A DNA stretch of 64,000 nucleotides, taken from the NCBI GenBank assembly GCA_022843625.1, contig JALHNH010000004.1, positions 248,001 to 312,000 on the forward strand. The letters run 5' to 3'. Numbering within the stretch: position 1 is the first letter of the stretch; each line of letters begins with the position of its first letter. Below, piece by piece: positions 42,782 through 51,864 of the stretch. The DNA comes from Bryobacter sp. (lineage in GTDB: Bacteria > Acidobacteriota > Terriglobia > Bryobacterales > Bryobacteraceae). The translations under genes and the position numbers were made by a program. The notes below the pieces were generated by a model. It worked only from the letters and a program-made list of their open reading frames with translations. It was not told where the DNA came from and searched no databases.

Positions 42782-43618
42782 ATGGTTACGATTAACATGA
42801 GTTCAGCAAAGTTGAAGGTGATCACCGCTGGAGCTGTGCCGGCACTCAAGGTGATGCCAAGCTGGGTGGTAGCGCATCTAACCAAAGGCTTCAGCGTCGA
42901 TGGCAATACGGAAGCTTTTAATCCAGCGATCTCGATCAATGGGACGATTCAGGTGAGCTTTGGATCGCGCACGGAGTTAAACCTTTGGAAGTTTGGCTTT
43001 ATCCAGATCCATCGCATCAACAAGCTTGATATGTTTTACGCAGGCAAGAACCCGTCAGACGGCTCAATTACGATCCATGTGGCGGAATCTCCGGTGATGA
43101 CTCAAAAGCTTTGCCTCGATAGTGAGCCGGAGTTTACGCCCTGGACGCACGATACAGAATTTTTTATTAATGAAGGAAAGGTTGCCAACTTCAGCGTCGA
43201 CCACCCGGCATCGAAGGCCGGCTTTGACAGGGGGAACCGGCGCACGGAGCGAACCAATTTCCTATTCCATCTTATTGACAGCCGAGATTTGTGGACAGTG
43301 TTTACGGCGATGGATCCAGATGGAAAGTTTACTCATCTTGCCCATGTCCATTGGAGCCTCGAATATAACTACATGTTTCAGTGGCGAGACGGCAAACCAC
43401 AGATTACCAGCGACAGGTGTAGTTTTCCCCAGCCGGATGCCTTTGCGCTGGGCGCACCGACAGATGGGACTTTAGCTTCACTGCTGGCAAGGCCGGTTCC
43501 TCCTCACGCCAACGAGATGACGCGAAAGGCGATCAAGCTGGCCATTGGCGGTTCGCCGCCAAACCGTATCGATCATGAAACTCGCTTCGCGAATGTGCCA
43601 AGAGACTTCTACAAATAA
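42782..43618 (+). CDS. Hypothetical protein paired with PG-binding gene
   Basis: 278 residues, not recognised. It is soluble with no signal peptide and rich in aromatic residues (LWKFGFIQIHRINKLDMFYAG, HVHWSLEYNYMFQWRDGKP). It contains two widely spaced cysteines (in KLCLDSEPEF and SDRCSFPQ). Tight coupling to the peptidoglycan-binding gene suggests a joint envelope role, possibly a lytic or toxin-like pair, but no catalytic signature is visible. Confidence 0.7.
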   Translation: MVTINMSSAKLKVITAGAVPALKVMPSWVVAHLTKGFSVDGNTEAFNPAISINGTIQVSFGSRTELNLWKFGFIQIHRINKLDMFYAGKNPSDGSITIHVAESPVMTQKLCLDSEPEFTPWTHDTEFFINEGKVANFSVDHPASKAGFDRGNRRTERTNFLFHLIDSRDLWTVFTAMDPDGKFTHLAHVHWSLEYNYMFQWRDGKPQITSDRCSFPQPDAFALGAPTDGTLASLLARPVPPHANEMTRKAIKLAIGGSPPNRIDHETRFANVPRDFYK

Positions 43619-43659
43619 GTTGGCCCAGGATTGAATGACAGACTGGTCGTCCGCTTGAC

Positions 43660-43944
43660 TTAATCCACGAAGCCGCGCCAGGTATTGCCCTTTTCGTCCC
43701 GCAGTACAATGTCGCTTCCCTGCGTAGACACCCCGGAGATGTATTTACCTTCGGAATCGCGAAAGCGGAAGCGTACCATCGTGTCGAAAATTTCAGCGAC
43801 ACCACGCCATTCGCGGCCAAATTCGTCACGAAGCCGAATGAAATCGCCGTCGCCAAAACCGTGCAGGAATTGATTGCCTGCACCCTGGATACGGTAATAG
43901 CCAGTCTTGGCACCGGTAGTGCCTCGCCGCCGCTTGATGATCAT
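43660..43944 (-). CDS. Small protein with internal repeat, unknown
   Basis: 94 residues, strongly basic N-terminus (MIIKRRRG). Two halves repeat: GDFIRLRDEFGREWRGVAE and SDIVLRDEKGNTWRGFVD, about 42 residues apart, suggesting a small beta-barrel or a two-bladed sheet. No known family. It is convergent with the 42782 gene and 36 bases upstream of murB on the same strand. Confidence 0.6.
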   Translation of the reverse strand: MIIKRRRGTTGAKTGYYRIQGAGNQFLHGFGDGDFIRLRDEFGREWRGVAEIFDTMVRFRFRDSEGKYISGVSTQGSDIVLRDEKGNTWRGFVD

Positions 43945-43980
43945 TTGTGCACTTGCTATCGGCAGTTTGCGAAATAGACT

Positions 43981-44958
43981 TTAGTGACTAGTTCGATCTG
44001 GGAAGCCGATATACTGCACTTCTTCTTCCAGCATCAGATCGAATTCGTTAAATACGAGCGACTTGAGAGAATCGATCAATTGGCAGACTTCGGCAGAAGT
44101 ACCTGCTCCCGTGTTGTAGATCAGGTTGGCGTGGTAGGTGGCGACTTCAATGCCCCCAAGGGTCATTCCTTTGGATCCGATCTGTTCAAGAAACCAGGCA
44201 GACGGCACTTTACCGGCGCGCATGATTCCGGGCGGGAGTCGATTGAGGGCTTTTTCGGGTAGTTCGGCGACGAAGAGGTTTTTGAAGATGCTGCCAGCGC
44301 ATTTCATCGTAGGCGGGAATTTTTCATTACGAGTGGTGAGAATCTCGTGTGCCGTCTGCCGGACCTCGATCGGATCGCCCGGAGGTAGTTGGATCGTAGC
44401 GTTTAGCAGAATCCAGTCTTTGTGGGATTTGAAGCCGCTGGTGCGGTAGGCGAAGCCGCATTCCGCGTTGGGTATTTCTCGAAACGACTCGCCATCATAA
44501 ATCCGAACACTTTCGACGAAGTCCATAATGGTTTGCCCGTAGGCACCGGCATTGCCGTAGAGTGCGCCGCCGAGCCAACCTGGGATACCGGTCATGCGCT
44601 CCATGCCGGTTAGGGCGAGATTGGTGTGGAAGTCCACCAGATCCTGCCACATGACCCCTGATTCGGCGATCGTTTTGCCGTTCTTGCGGGTGATAGATTT
44701 GCCTGTGAAGCGCAAAACGATGCCGTCGAAGCCTTGGTCGGCAACGATCAGGTTGGAGCCGCCGCCGAGTGTGATGACCGGCCTGCCGGTCCCTTGCAAC
44801 GTCGCCAAAACAGCAGGAAAAGCCTCCGCACTTGATACATTTACGAAAAATCGGGCCGGTCCGCCGAGTCCAAAACGGGTGTGATTGCTCAGCGGCTCGT
44901 TCTCGCGGACCGAGATTTCTTTCGGGAACCGTTGCAGTAAATTGTGTATGCCCTGCAT
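43981..44958 (-). CDS. murB: UDP-N-acetylenolpyruvoylglucosamine reductase
   Basis: Peptidoglycan precursor synthesis: reduces UDP-GlcNAc-enolpyruvate to UDP-MurNAc with FAD and NADPH. Motifs: SNHTRFGLGGPARF, ITLGGGSNLIVAD (FAD), GIPGWLGGALYGNAGAYGQ, and KCAGSIFKNL with the catalytic-region Ser. 325 residues fits the family. Divergent from the DUF2461 gene with 11 bases between. Confidence 0.96.
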   Translation of the reverse strand: MQGIHNLLQRFPKEISVRENEPLSNHTRFGLGGPARFFVNVSSAEAFPAVLATLQGTGRPVITLGGGSNLIVADQGFDGIVLRFTGKSITRKNGKTIAESGVMWQDLVDFHTNLALTGMERMTGIPGWLGGALYGNAGAYGQTIMDFVESVRIYDGESFREIPNAECGFAYRTSGFKSHKDWILLNATIQLPPGDPIEVRQTAHEILTTRNEKFPPTMKCAGSIFKNLFVAELPEKALNRLPPGIMRAGKVPSAWFLEQIGSKGMTLGGIEVATYHANLIYNTGAGTSAEVCQLIDSLKSLVFNEFDLMLEEEVQYIGFPDRTSH

Positions 44959-44969
44959 CCTTAATTAGT

Positions 44970-45695
44970 ATGGCGCGCACCAAGGCAACGTTCCCCGGAT
45001 TTCCAAAAGAAGCTTTGCAGTTTTTGCGAGGCATTGAGAAGAACAACAACAAACAGTGGTTTGACAAAAAGAAGGCAGAATACGAGACCAAGGTGAAGGA
45101 GCCAATGATGGCTCTCGTTGAGGCAATCAACGCCGAGATGGTCAACTACGCCCCCAACTACATCACCGAGCCGAAGAAGGCAGTCTTTCGCATCCATCGG
45201 GATGTCCGCTTTGCCAAAGACAAGACTCCTTACAAAACCAACATCGCCGCTGGCTGGTACCGCCAAAATCTCAACAAGAACGAATCTGCCAGTTTCTACA
45301 TGCACCTTAGCGCGAAGGAGCTCTTTGTAGGGGCCGGTATCTACATGCCCCCACCCGAGCCGATGAAGCTGATGCGCAACCACATCGCAGAGCACCACCA
45401 GGAATTGCGCGAGATTCTGGCCGACAACCAGTTGCGCAAGTGGATGGGTGGCCTCCAGGGCGAATCGATGACGCGGATGCCGCTGGGCTTTCTCGGGGCG
45501 CATCCGGCAGAAGATCTGCTGCGGCGAAAGATGTACATTGTCTGGGTAGAGCTGCCTACGGATCTGGCCTATACGCCTGATTTGTTAGCCGATCTTTCGG
45601 CGCGCTTTGAAGCTGCAACTCCGTTTCTTGAATACCTCAACCGCCCGCTGCAGGTGGCGGCACAGAAAGCCAAGACAGCTCAGTCCTTCTTGTAA
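44970..45695 (+). CDS. DUF2461 protein
   Basis: 241 residues from the ATG at 44970; the frame stays open upstream to 44832 but that would overlap murB. Family motifs are FPKEALQFLRGIEKNNNKQWFDKKKAEYE, FRIHRDVRFAKDKTPYKTNIAAGW and FYMHLSAKELFVGAGIYMPPPE. Function unknown. Its 3' end overlaps the convergent amidohydrolase by 16 bases. Confidence 0.9.
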   Translation: MARTKATFPGFPKEALQFLRGIEKNNNKQWFDKKKAEYETKVKEPMMALVEAINAEMVNYAPNYITEPKKAVFRIHRDVRFAKDKTPYKTNIAAGWYRQNLNKNESASFYMHLSAKELFVGAGIYMPPPEPMKLMRNHIAEHHQELREILADNQLRKWMGGLQGESMTRMPLGFLGAHPAEDLLRRKMYIVWVELPTDLAYTPDLLADLSARFEAATPFLEYLNRPLQVAAQKAKTAQSFL

Positions 45696-47299
45696 ACTAT
45701 GCGTCCGTCGACAATGGTCATCTCCACTTTGATCTGGTGGATATCTTGTGGTGGAACGGCAAAGGGGTCGTTGCTGAGTACAACGATATCGGCCAGCATG
45801 TTTTTTGCCAGACGGCCTTTCTCGTTTTCTTCAAAGCTCGCGTAGGCACCGCCTTGCGTGTAAGCCTTGAGTGCGAGTTCGAGCGAGACGCGCTGCTCTG
45901 GGAGCCAGCCTGTTTTGGGTTCGCCTTCAATCGTGCGGCGGTTCACGGCATTGTGCAGCCCCCGAATTGGGTTCAGGCTGATGCAGGCCGGCCAGTCGCT
46001 TGAGAATGTCAGCTTTGCCCCGGTTTTGGCGATGCTGGCCCAGGGGAATGCCAGCTCAAGACGCTTCTCGCCCACTGCTTTAGACCAAACCTCGACTGTG
46101 CTGGGATAAGCATGGATCGGTTGCATCACCGGCAGAACACCGAGCGAGGTAAAGCGCGGCACGTCGTCCGGGTGGATCACTTCAATGTGTTCAATTCGGT
46201 GCCTGGAATCGCGCTTGCCGTTGAGTCTTGCGGCGTTCTCATATGCATCGAGGGCAAGCCGCACGGCGCGGTCTCCGATCGCATGCGTGTAGATCTGCCA
46301 GCCTGCGGCATCTGCCTGACGCACGGCCTCGCGATACTGGTCTGGCGGCATGGCAGTTGGCCCCGTGGAATTTGTGCCGTCCGAGTAGTTGTCGATCATT
46401 GCCGCTGTGTGGCTTTCGATCACGCCGTCGAGGAAGAACTTCACCGCGCGAACCGCGAGCATCGGCGTGTTCTGGATTTTGGGCAGCGTCTTGAAGTCCG
46501 TCTTGGCGTTTGCACTGAGGGCGAGAGAGGTTCGCACGGTGAGTTTGTTTTGCTTCAGAAATTCGCTGTAGAGGTCGATTTCTTCCGCACCACGACTGGC
46601 ATTTTGGATACTGGTAATGCCGAGCGAGGCGGCCAGCTTCAGGCCTTGGGCGAGCGCGGCGAGCTTTTCTTCACGGCTGGGCTTCGGCACATGCCGCGAG
46701 ACCAGCGATTGTGCGCTCTCCTTCAAGACTCCAGTGGCTTTGCCGTCCTTGTCCCGCACCACCTCCCCGAAGCCCGTAAAGGGCGTGCTTTCCACCTCAG
46801 CAATGCGGAGCGCTTTCGAATTGGCCCAGGCCGTGTGGCCGTCATAGGCATCAAGGAAAACGGGCCGGTCGGGCACTACCGCATCGATGTCCTCGCGGGT
46901 GGGCATTCGCAGATTGGGAAAGCAGGTGTACTCCCAGCCGCCACCGGTAATCCAGGGGGCCTCGGGGTGTGCAGTTGCGTAGTCGCGAATCGCCTTCTGG
47001 ATGGCCGGGAGGGTGCAGATGCCTGTGAGATCGACCTTGGATAGCCCAAGCGCGCCTTCGAGAAAGTGAATGTGGGCGTCATTGAAGCCCGGCATGGCGA
47101 AGCGGCCACGAAGGTCGATCGTCTGTTTTGTCTTCAGTTTTTCGGCCTCAGCCCCTAATGCAACAATGCGGCCGCGGCTGACGGCAATGGCTGTGGTGCG
47201 CGATTCAGCCGTCCAGATATTTCCGTTTCGCATTAGCAGGTCTACATTTTGGGCATAGGCGGCAATTGCGGTCAGCAGCACAAGTGCAAGGCATCTCAT
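45680..47299 (-). CDS. Exported YtcJ-like amidohydrolase
   Basis: 539 residues with a signal peptide (MRCLALVLLTAIAAYAQ). Metal-dependent hydrolase fold: RGRFAMPGFNDAHIHFLEG (His-x-His), then the family's long TIM barrel with HAIGDRAVRLALDAYE, HRIEHIEV and FSSDWPAC (Asp ligand). YtcJ-type enzymes act on amides or cyclic substrates; here periplasmic. The substrate is unknown. Confidence 0.9.
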   Translation of the reverse strand: MRCLALVLLTAIAAYAQNVDLLMRNGNIWTAESRTTAIAVSRGRIVALGAEAEKLKTKQTIDLRGRFAMPGFNDAHIHFLEGALGLSKVDLTGICTLPAIQKAIRDYATAHPEAPWITGGGWEYTCFPNLRMPTREDIDAVVPDRPVFLDAYDGHTAWANSKALRIAEVESTPFTGFGEVVRDKDGKATGVLKESAQSLVSRHVPKPSREEKLAALAQGLKLAASLGITSIQNASRGAEEIDLYSEFLKQNKLTVRTSLALSANAKTDFKTLPKIQNTPMLAVRAVKFFLDGVIESHTAAMIDNYSDGTNSTGPTAMPPDQYREAVRQADAAGWQIYTHAIGDRAVRLALDAYENAARLNGKRDSRHRIEHIEVIHPDDVPRFTSLGVLPVMQPIHAYPSTVEVWSKAVGEKRLELAFPWASIAKTGAKLTFSSDWPACISLNPIRGLHNAVNRRTIEGEPKTGWLPEQRVSLELALKAYTQGGAYASFEENEKGRLAKNMLADIVVLSNDPFAVPPQDIHQIKVEMTIVDGRIVYKKD

Positions 47300-47336
47300 A
47301 GCGGTTCAGATTAGCAGCTATGCCAGAATAAAGGCT

Positions 47337-48818
47337 ATGTCCACTGCTGATGTTGCGCTTCCGACGCCCGAACAGGTAGCAAAATATGAACCTGTGATTG
47401 GCCTCGAAGTGCATTGCCAACTGGCCACTAATACGAAGATTTTTTGCGGCTGCCCAACCAGTTTCGGTGAAGACCCGAATTCGAACACCTGCCCTGTTTG
47501 TCTGGCGCTGCCAGGTGCGCTGCCGGTCCTGAGCCGCCAGGCCGTAGAGCTCGCCGTGCAGGGATCGCTTGCGCTGCATTGCGAGATCAGTCCAAAGTCG
47601 ATTTTTGCTCGCAAAAACTACTTTTACCCGGATTTGCCCAAAGGCTACCAGATTTCGCAATTCGATCAGCCGCTGGCTGAACGTGGCTATGTTGACGTTG
47701 AAATCGAAGGGGTTGGCAAGCGCATCGGCGTCACGCGCGTGCACATGGAAGACGACGCCGGCAAGAGCTCCCACGACGGCTTCAAAGATTCCGAGAAGTA
47801 CAGCTATGTTGATCTGAATCGTGCCGGAACTCCGCTGATCGAAATCGTCAGCGAGCCCGATATGCGCAATTCAGACGAGGCCTACGCCTATCTGACCGAG
47901 ATCAAGCAGGCCATGCAGTTTATAGGTGTGTCAACCTGCGACATGGAAAAAGGCCAACTGCGTTGTGATGCCAACGTGAGCGTTCGCCTGAAGGGGACCG
48001 AGAAGCTCGGCACTAAAGTAGAGATCAAGAATCTGAACAGCTTCCGCCACGTGAAGTTGGGGATTGAATACGAGATCCTGCGCCAGATTGGCCTGATCGA
48101 AGCTGGCCAGCGAGTACGGCAGCAAACCCGTTTGTTTAATCCGGATTCGGGTGAAACGACGCTGATGCGCGACAAGGAAGAAGCGGCCGATTACCGGTAC
48201 TTCCCCGAGCCCGATTTGTTACCCCTGGTGGTGACCGAAGAGTGGAAGAATGAGCTGGCCGCAAAGATGCCAGAACTCCCTGCAGATCGGCGGGCTCGCT
48301 TCATCAGCGCCTATGGTTTGAAGGAATACGACGCGAACGTTCTAACCCAGACGCGCGCGATGGCCGACTACTACGAGCGAGCAGCAAAGTCGTCTCCGGA
48401 CCCCAAGATGGCTGCCAATTGGGTGATGGGAGACTTGATGGGCCTGCTCAATAGCCTCGGCAAAGACATCGGCGAATCGCCAATTCCTCCCGAGAGTCTG
48501 GGCGAGCTCCTGGGCCTGATCCAGAGTGGCGAGCTCTCCGGCAAACTGGCCAAAGAAATCTTCCCCAAGATGTTCTCAGAAGGCCTCTCGCCCAAGTTCA
48601 TCATGGAGCGCGATGGCCTGAAGCAAATTTCTGACACCGGTGCCCTCGACAAGATCATCGAAGAAGTGCTGGCAGCCAATCCCAAGCAGGTCGAGCAGTA
48701 CAAGGGTGGCAAGACTACCGTCATTGGTTTCCTCGTCGGTGCGGTGATGAAGGCCAGCAAGGGCCAGGCCAATCCTGGCTCAGTCAATGAGATGTTGAAG
48801 GCAAAGCTGGACTCGTGA
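47337..48818 (+). CDS. gatB: Asp-tRNA(Asn)/Glu-tRNA(Gln) amidotransferase subunit B
   Basis: 493 residues. GatB phosphorylates and amidates mischarged tRNA with GatA and GatC. Motifs: VIGLEVHCQLATNTKIFCGCP, NTCPVCLALPGALPVLS with zinc cysteines, RVHMEDDAGKS, GTPLIEIVSEPDM and the C-terminal YqeY-like tail. gatA and gatC are not in the window. It overlaps the next gene at a GTGA junction. Confidence 0.97.
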   Translation: MSTADVALPTPEQVAKYEPVIGLEVHCQLATNTKIFCGCPTSFGEDPNSNTCPVCLALPGALPVLSRQAVELAVQGSLALHCEISPKSIFARKNYFYPDLPKGYQISQFDQPLAERGYVDVEIEGVGKRIGVTRVHMEDDAGKSSHDGFKDSEKYSYVDLNRAGTPLIEIVSEPDMRNSDEAYAYLTEIKQAMQFIGVSTCDMEKGQLRCDANVSVRLKGTEKLGTKVEIKNLNSFRHVKLGIEYEILRQIGLIEAGQRVRQQTRLFNPDSGETTLMRDKEEAADYRYFPEPDLLPLVVTEEWKNELAAKMPELPADRRARFISAYGLKEYDANVLTQTRAMADYYERAAKSSPDPKMAANWVMGDLMGLLNSLGKDIGESPIPPESLGELLGLIQSGELSGKLAKEIFPKMFSEGLSPKFIMERDGLKQISDTGALDKIIEEVLAANPKQVEQYKGGKTTVIGFLVGAVMKASKGQANPGSVNEMLKAKLDS

Positions 48819-49891
48819 TTCGTTTCTTAACCCTGTTTGTTGTAACGTTTGCCGCTTATGCGCAGCCTGAAGTGCTGCCAATGCGTTTTGCTAACCTGCC
48901 AGCCTGTGCGGGACCCAGCGCAACACCAAGGCCAAAGGCGGAGGCGGACGGCAGCACTTTGCTGATGCGTGTGCAGGACCCTAGTGGTGCCGCGATCGAA
49001 ATCTGGTGTGCCAAAGAAGCGGCGGGCTTCAACTATCAGTATCGGGTTGCCGGGCCGTCGGGGGCTTCTGTTTTGCTGGATCGATGCCAGTTGGCAGATG
49101 GGATCAATTCGGCGGGTGTAGAGCACGCAGGCCCGGTTGCCGAGGCCGCCTTGCCCAATGGTGGGCAATGGCTGCGAACCGCAGGAAAGCTCGTCCGCTT
49201 TTTGCATCACAATTGGGATTCCCGTGCTGGCCATCATAGCGTCTACGACTTTGGCCGCCAGCAGATAACCACTTATGCCACCATTGCCGCAAAAGACCCT
49301 GCTGGGCGTTGGGTACGTGCCTTTGTGGATGTAAACTCGATGCCACTGCGCGAGATGACGCAAGCTGCCTCGATGGGGAAGAACCAGCCTGAGCGCATGT
49401 TTGACCCGAACCGCATCAGCTGCCTTACGGCTCTGGCCGACGAAGGAATGCGCATTCACGATGAAGAAGTGAATGCTTTTGTTGGCCCGCAGCAGCCCGG
49501 GAAATTGACGGTGGCCTGGCCTGAATCTTCCCCGATCGGGAAGCTGGATTTTGACGCGTTGCGGCGGGAGTTGCGCCTGAAGTTGCTGCCCGGCACACGC
49601 AAAGCTATCGTATCGATTGCTTTCCCGCGGACGATGCTGGGTATGGGCAAAGAGTTGTCACACGTGCGCCTGGACGGGCGCTTTGTCTCCAGTGACGAGA
49701 CGACCACTGCAACGCATAAATCGATTCGCTTTATCGTCGATGAGCCGGTGAAAGAAGTGTTGCTGACTGAAAGTCAGGGTTTCCCCTTCTTTGCGGTGAG
49801 TGGCGTTGCACTCGTGGGCGCCATCATCATTGGCGGTGTGATTGGAATGTTGTTCCGCCGCAAGCTGCCGCCTGTACCCGACGAAGACTAA
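48815..49891 (+). CDS. Exported protein with C-terminal membrane anchor, unknown
   Basis: 358 residues with a GTG start inside the gatB stop. A signal peptide (MIRFLTLFVVTFAAYAQ) and a C-terminal helix (GVALVGAIIIGGVIGMLFRRK) place the main domain outside, anchored in the inner membrane. Three or four cysteines occur (PACAG, IWCAKE, DRCQLAD, SCLTALAD), possibly as disulfides. Family not recognised. Confidence 0.75.
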   Translation: MIRFLTLFVVTFAAYAQPEVLPMRFANLPACAGPSATPRPKAEADGSTLLMRVQDPSGAAIEIWCAKEAAGFNYQYRVAGPSGASVLLDRCQLADGINSAGVEHAGPVAEAALPNGGQWLRTAGKLVRFLHHNWDSRAGHHSVYDFGRQQITTYATIAAKDPAGRWVRAFVDVNSMPLREMTQAASMGKNQPERMFDPNRISCLTALADEGMRIHDEEVNAFVGPQQPGKLTVAWPESSPIGKLDFDALRRELRLKLLPGTRKAIVSIAFPRTMLGMGKELSHVRLDGRFVSSDETTTATHKSIRFIVDEPVKEVLLTESQGFPFFAVSGVALVGAIIIGGVIGMLFRRKLPPVPDED

Positions 49892-49902
49892 ACTAGGGGC
49901 AG

Positions 49903-50550
49903 ATGCTCTTAAAGTCCCTACTGGCCCTGTTGCTCCTGCTGCTTACAAGTTGTTCGTCGCTCTACTACAACGCGATGGAAAAAATCGGCAAAGAAAAGCG
50001 CGACATCCTGGTGCAGCGCATTGTCGATGGCAAGAAGGATCAGGAAGCCGCCAAGAAACAACTCAAGACCACGCTCGAAGCCTTTCAGGAACTCACCGGT
50101 TTTGAAGGTGGCAACCTCGAGAAGGTATATAAGAAACTGAACGGCGAATTCGTCGATTCCGAGAAGCGTGCGAAGGATTTGTCAGACCGCATCGCCAGTA
50201 TCGATCAGGTTGCCGGAGATCTCTTTGCCGAATGGGACAAAGAGATCTCCGGGATGAAAGACAAAGGCCTTCGCACCCGCAGCCAGCAGATGTTGCGCGA
50301 GACCCGGGGCCGTCACCAGCAGTACCTCAAACGCATGCAACAGACCGACAGAAAGATGCAGCCTGTGCTGCAGGGCTTTCGCGATCAGGTGCTCTTTCTT
50401 AAGCACAACCTCAACGCGAAAGCGATCGGCTCACTTAAGGCCACGGCCACAAAGATGGATGGTGAGGTTGGGGTGCTGATTCAGGACATTGAGGGCTCAA
50501 TGCGCGAGGCCGATAGCTTCATTGATTCCCTCAAGACTACGGAATCCTAA
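49903..50550 (+). CDS. DUF2959 lipoprotein
   Basis: 215 residues. The lipobox is LTSCSS (Cys17). The mature protein is almost all helical and charged, with the DUF2959 opening YYNAMEKIGKEKRDILVQRI and coiled-coil character throughout. Likely outer- or inner-membrane lipoprotein in the periplasm; function unknown. The stop is directly followed by the sulfatase ATG. Confidence 0.88.
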   Translation: MLLKSLLALLLLLLTSCSSLYYNAMEKIGKEKRDILVQRIVDGKKDQEAAKKQLKTTLEAFQELTGFEGGNLEKVYKKLNGEFVDSEKRAKDLSDRIASIDQVAGDLFAEWDKEISGMKDKGLRTRSQQMLRETRGRHQQYLKRMQQTDRKMQPVLQGFRDQVLFLKHNLNAKAIGSLKATATKMDGEVGVLIQDIEGSMREADSFIDSLKTTES

Positions 50551-51864
50551 ATGCTGCGCCGCAACTTTTTGGCCACTTCTACCGGGGCCCTGTTGGCTCA
50601 ACCTCGCCGCAAGCCGAATTTCGTTGTGATTCTGGCTGATGATTTGGGCTACGGCGAACTTGGCTTTCAGGGCCGTTCTGATTTCGCTACTCCGCATCTC
50701 GATTCTATTGCCAATAGCGGCGTAAGATTCACCAACGGATATGTTTCCGCCCCCTTTTGTTGCCCCTCGCGCGCGGGCCTGATGACGGGCCGCTATCAAA
50801 CGCGTTTTGGCCATGAGATGAACGTGGTGGGCAAACGGAATCTTGACCCGAACATTGGCTTGCCCTCGACTGAGAGAACAATGGCCAATCACTTTCAGGA
50901 AGCCGGCTACCGCACCGGGCTGATTGGCAAGTGGCATCTTGGCGGGCATCCGATGAACCGCGGCTTCGATGAGTTTTATGGCTTTCTGCACGAGGGGCAT
51001 TTCTACTACCCGCCGCCGTATAGAGGCGCTGTGACGCGGTTGCGCGAAAACGAGCCTCCTTACGATGACGATAACCCGCTGATGCGCGGCCGCAATGTTG
51101 TTGAGGAAAAGTCTTACCTCACCGATGCTCTGGGTAGAGAGGCAAGTTCGTTTATTGAGCGCAATGGTGAGAAGCCTTTTTTTCTATATCTGGCATTCAA
51201 CGCGATTCATAGTCCGATGCAGGCACCGGTTGCTTTGATGAACGAGTTTGAGGGATTGCGCGGAGAGCAGCGCAGGCTCTTTGCGGCCATGACCCGGTCT
51301 ATGGACAACGCCACCGGTCGCGTGCTCGAAACCCTGCGGACACGCGGCCTTGAGCAGGACACACTCGTGTTTTTCCTCAGTGACAACGGGGGCCCAACGG
51401 CCGAGCTGACGTCTTCAAACGCACCGCTGCGAGGAGGCAAAGGCCAGCTCTATGAAGGCGGCATTCGTGTCCCTTTTGCTTGCCAGTGGAAGGGGCGGAT
51501 TGCTGCAGGCCGCGTGAGTCATGAGACGGTCAGTGCGCTCGACCTGCTGCCTACGGCCATGTCCGCAGCGGGCCTTACCCTGCCTACGAATTTTGACGGA
51601 GTCAATCTGATGCCGCATCTCGGCTATAGCGCAAAGCCTGTCGAGCGCAAGAGCTTGTTCTGGCGATATGGCCAGAATCTGGCGATGCGCAAGGGGCAGT
51701 GGAAGGTGGTCAAACAGCGTTCAAATGATTTCCAGCTTTTTGATCTGGCTAGTGACCCCGCCGAAACCACTGATTTGGCGGTACTCCGTGCTGATATGAA
51801 AAAGCAACTTCTCGCAGAACTCGAAGCCACCAATCGCGAGATGGCTGCTCCGCTCTGGGTTTAG
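50551..51864 (+). CDS. Exported sulfatase
   Basis: Formylglycine-dependent sulfatase, 437 residues. VVILADDLGYGELG carries the metal aspartates and Cys70 in CCPSRAG fits CxPxR, the residue converted to formylglycine. Further family blocks: GKWHLGGHP, HSPMQAP and FLSDNGGPT. The N-terminus MLRRNFLATSTGALLAQ is a Tat-like signal. Probably removes sulfate from polysaccharides; a formylglycine-generating enzyme must be encoded elsewhere. Confidence 0.93.
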   Translation: MLRRNFLATSTGALLAQPRRKPNFVVILADDLGYGELGFQGRSDFATPHLDSIANSGVRFTNGYVSAPFCCPSRAGLMTGRYQTRFGHEMNVVGKRNLDPNIGLPSTERTMANHFQEAGYRTGLIGKWHLGGHPMNRGFDEFYGFLHEGHFYYPPPYRGAVTRLRENEPPYDDDNPLMRGRNVVEEKSYLTDALGREASSFIERNGEKPFFLYLAFNAIHSPMQAPVALMNEFEGLRGEQRRLFAAMTRSMDNATGRVLETLRTRGLEQDTLVFFLSDNGGPTAELTSSNAPLRGGKGQLYEGGIRVPFACQWKGRIAAGRVSHETVSALDLLPTAMSAAGLTLPTNFDGVNLMPHLGYSAKPVERKSLFWRYGQNLAMRKGQWKVVKQRSNDFQLFDLASDPAETTDLAVLRADMKKQLLAELEATNREMAAPLWV

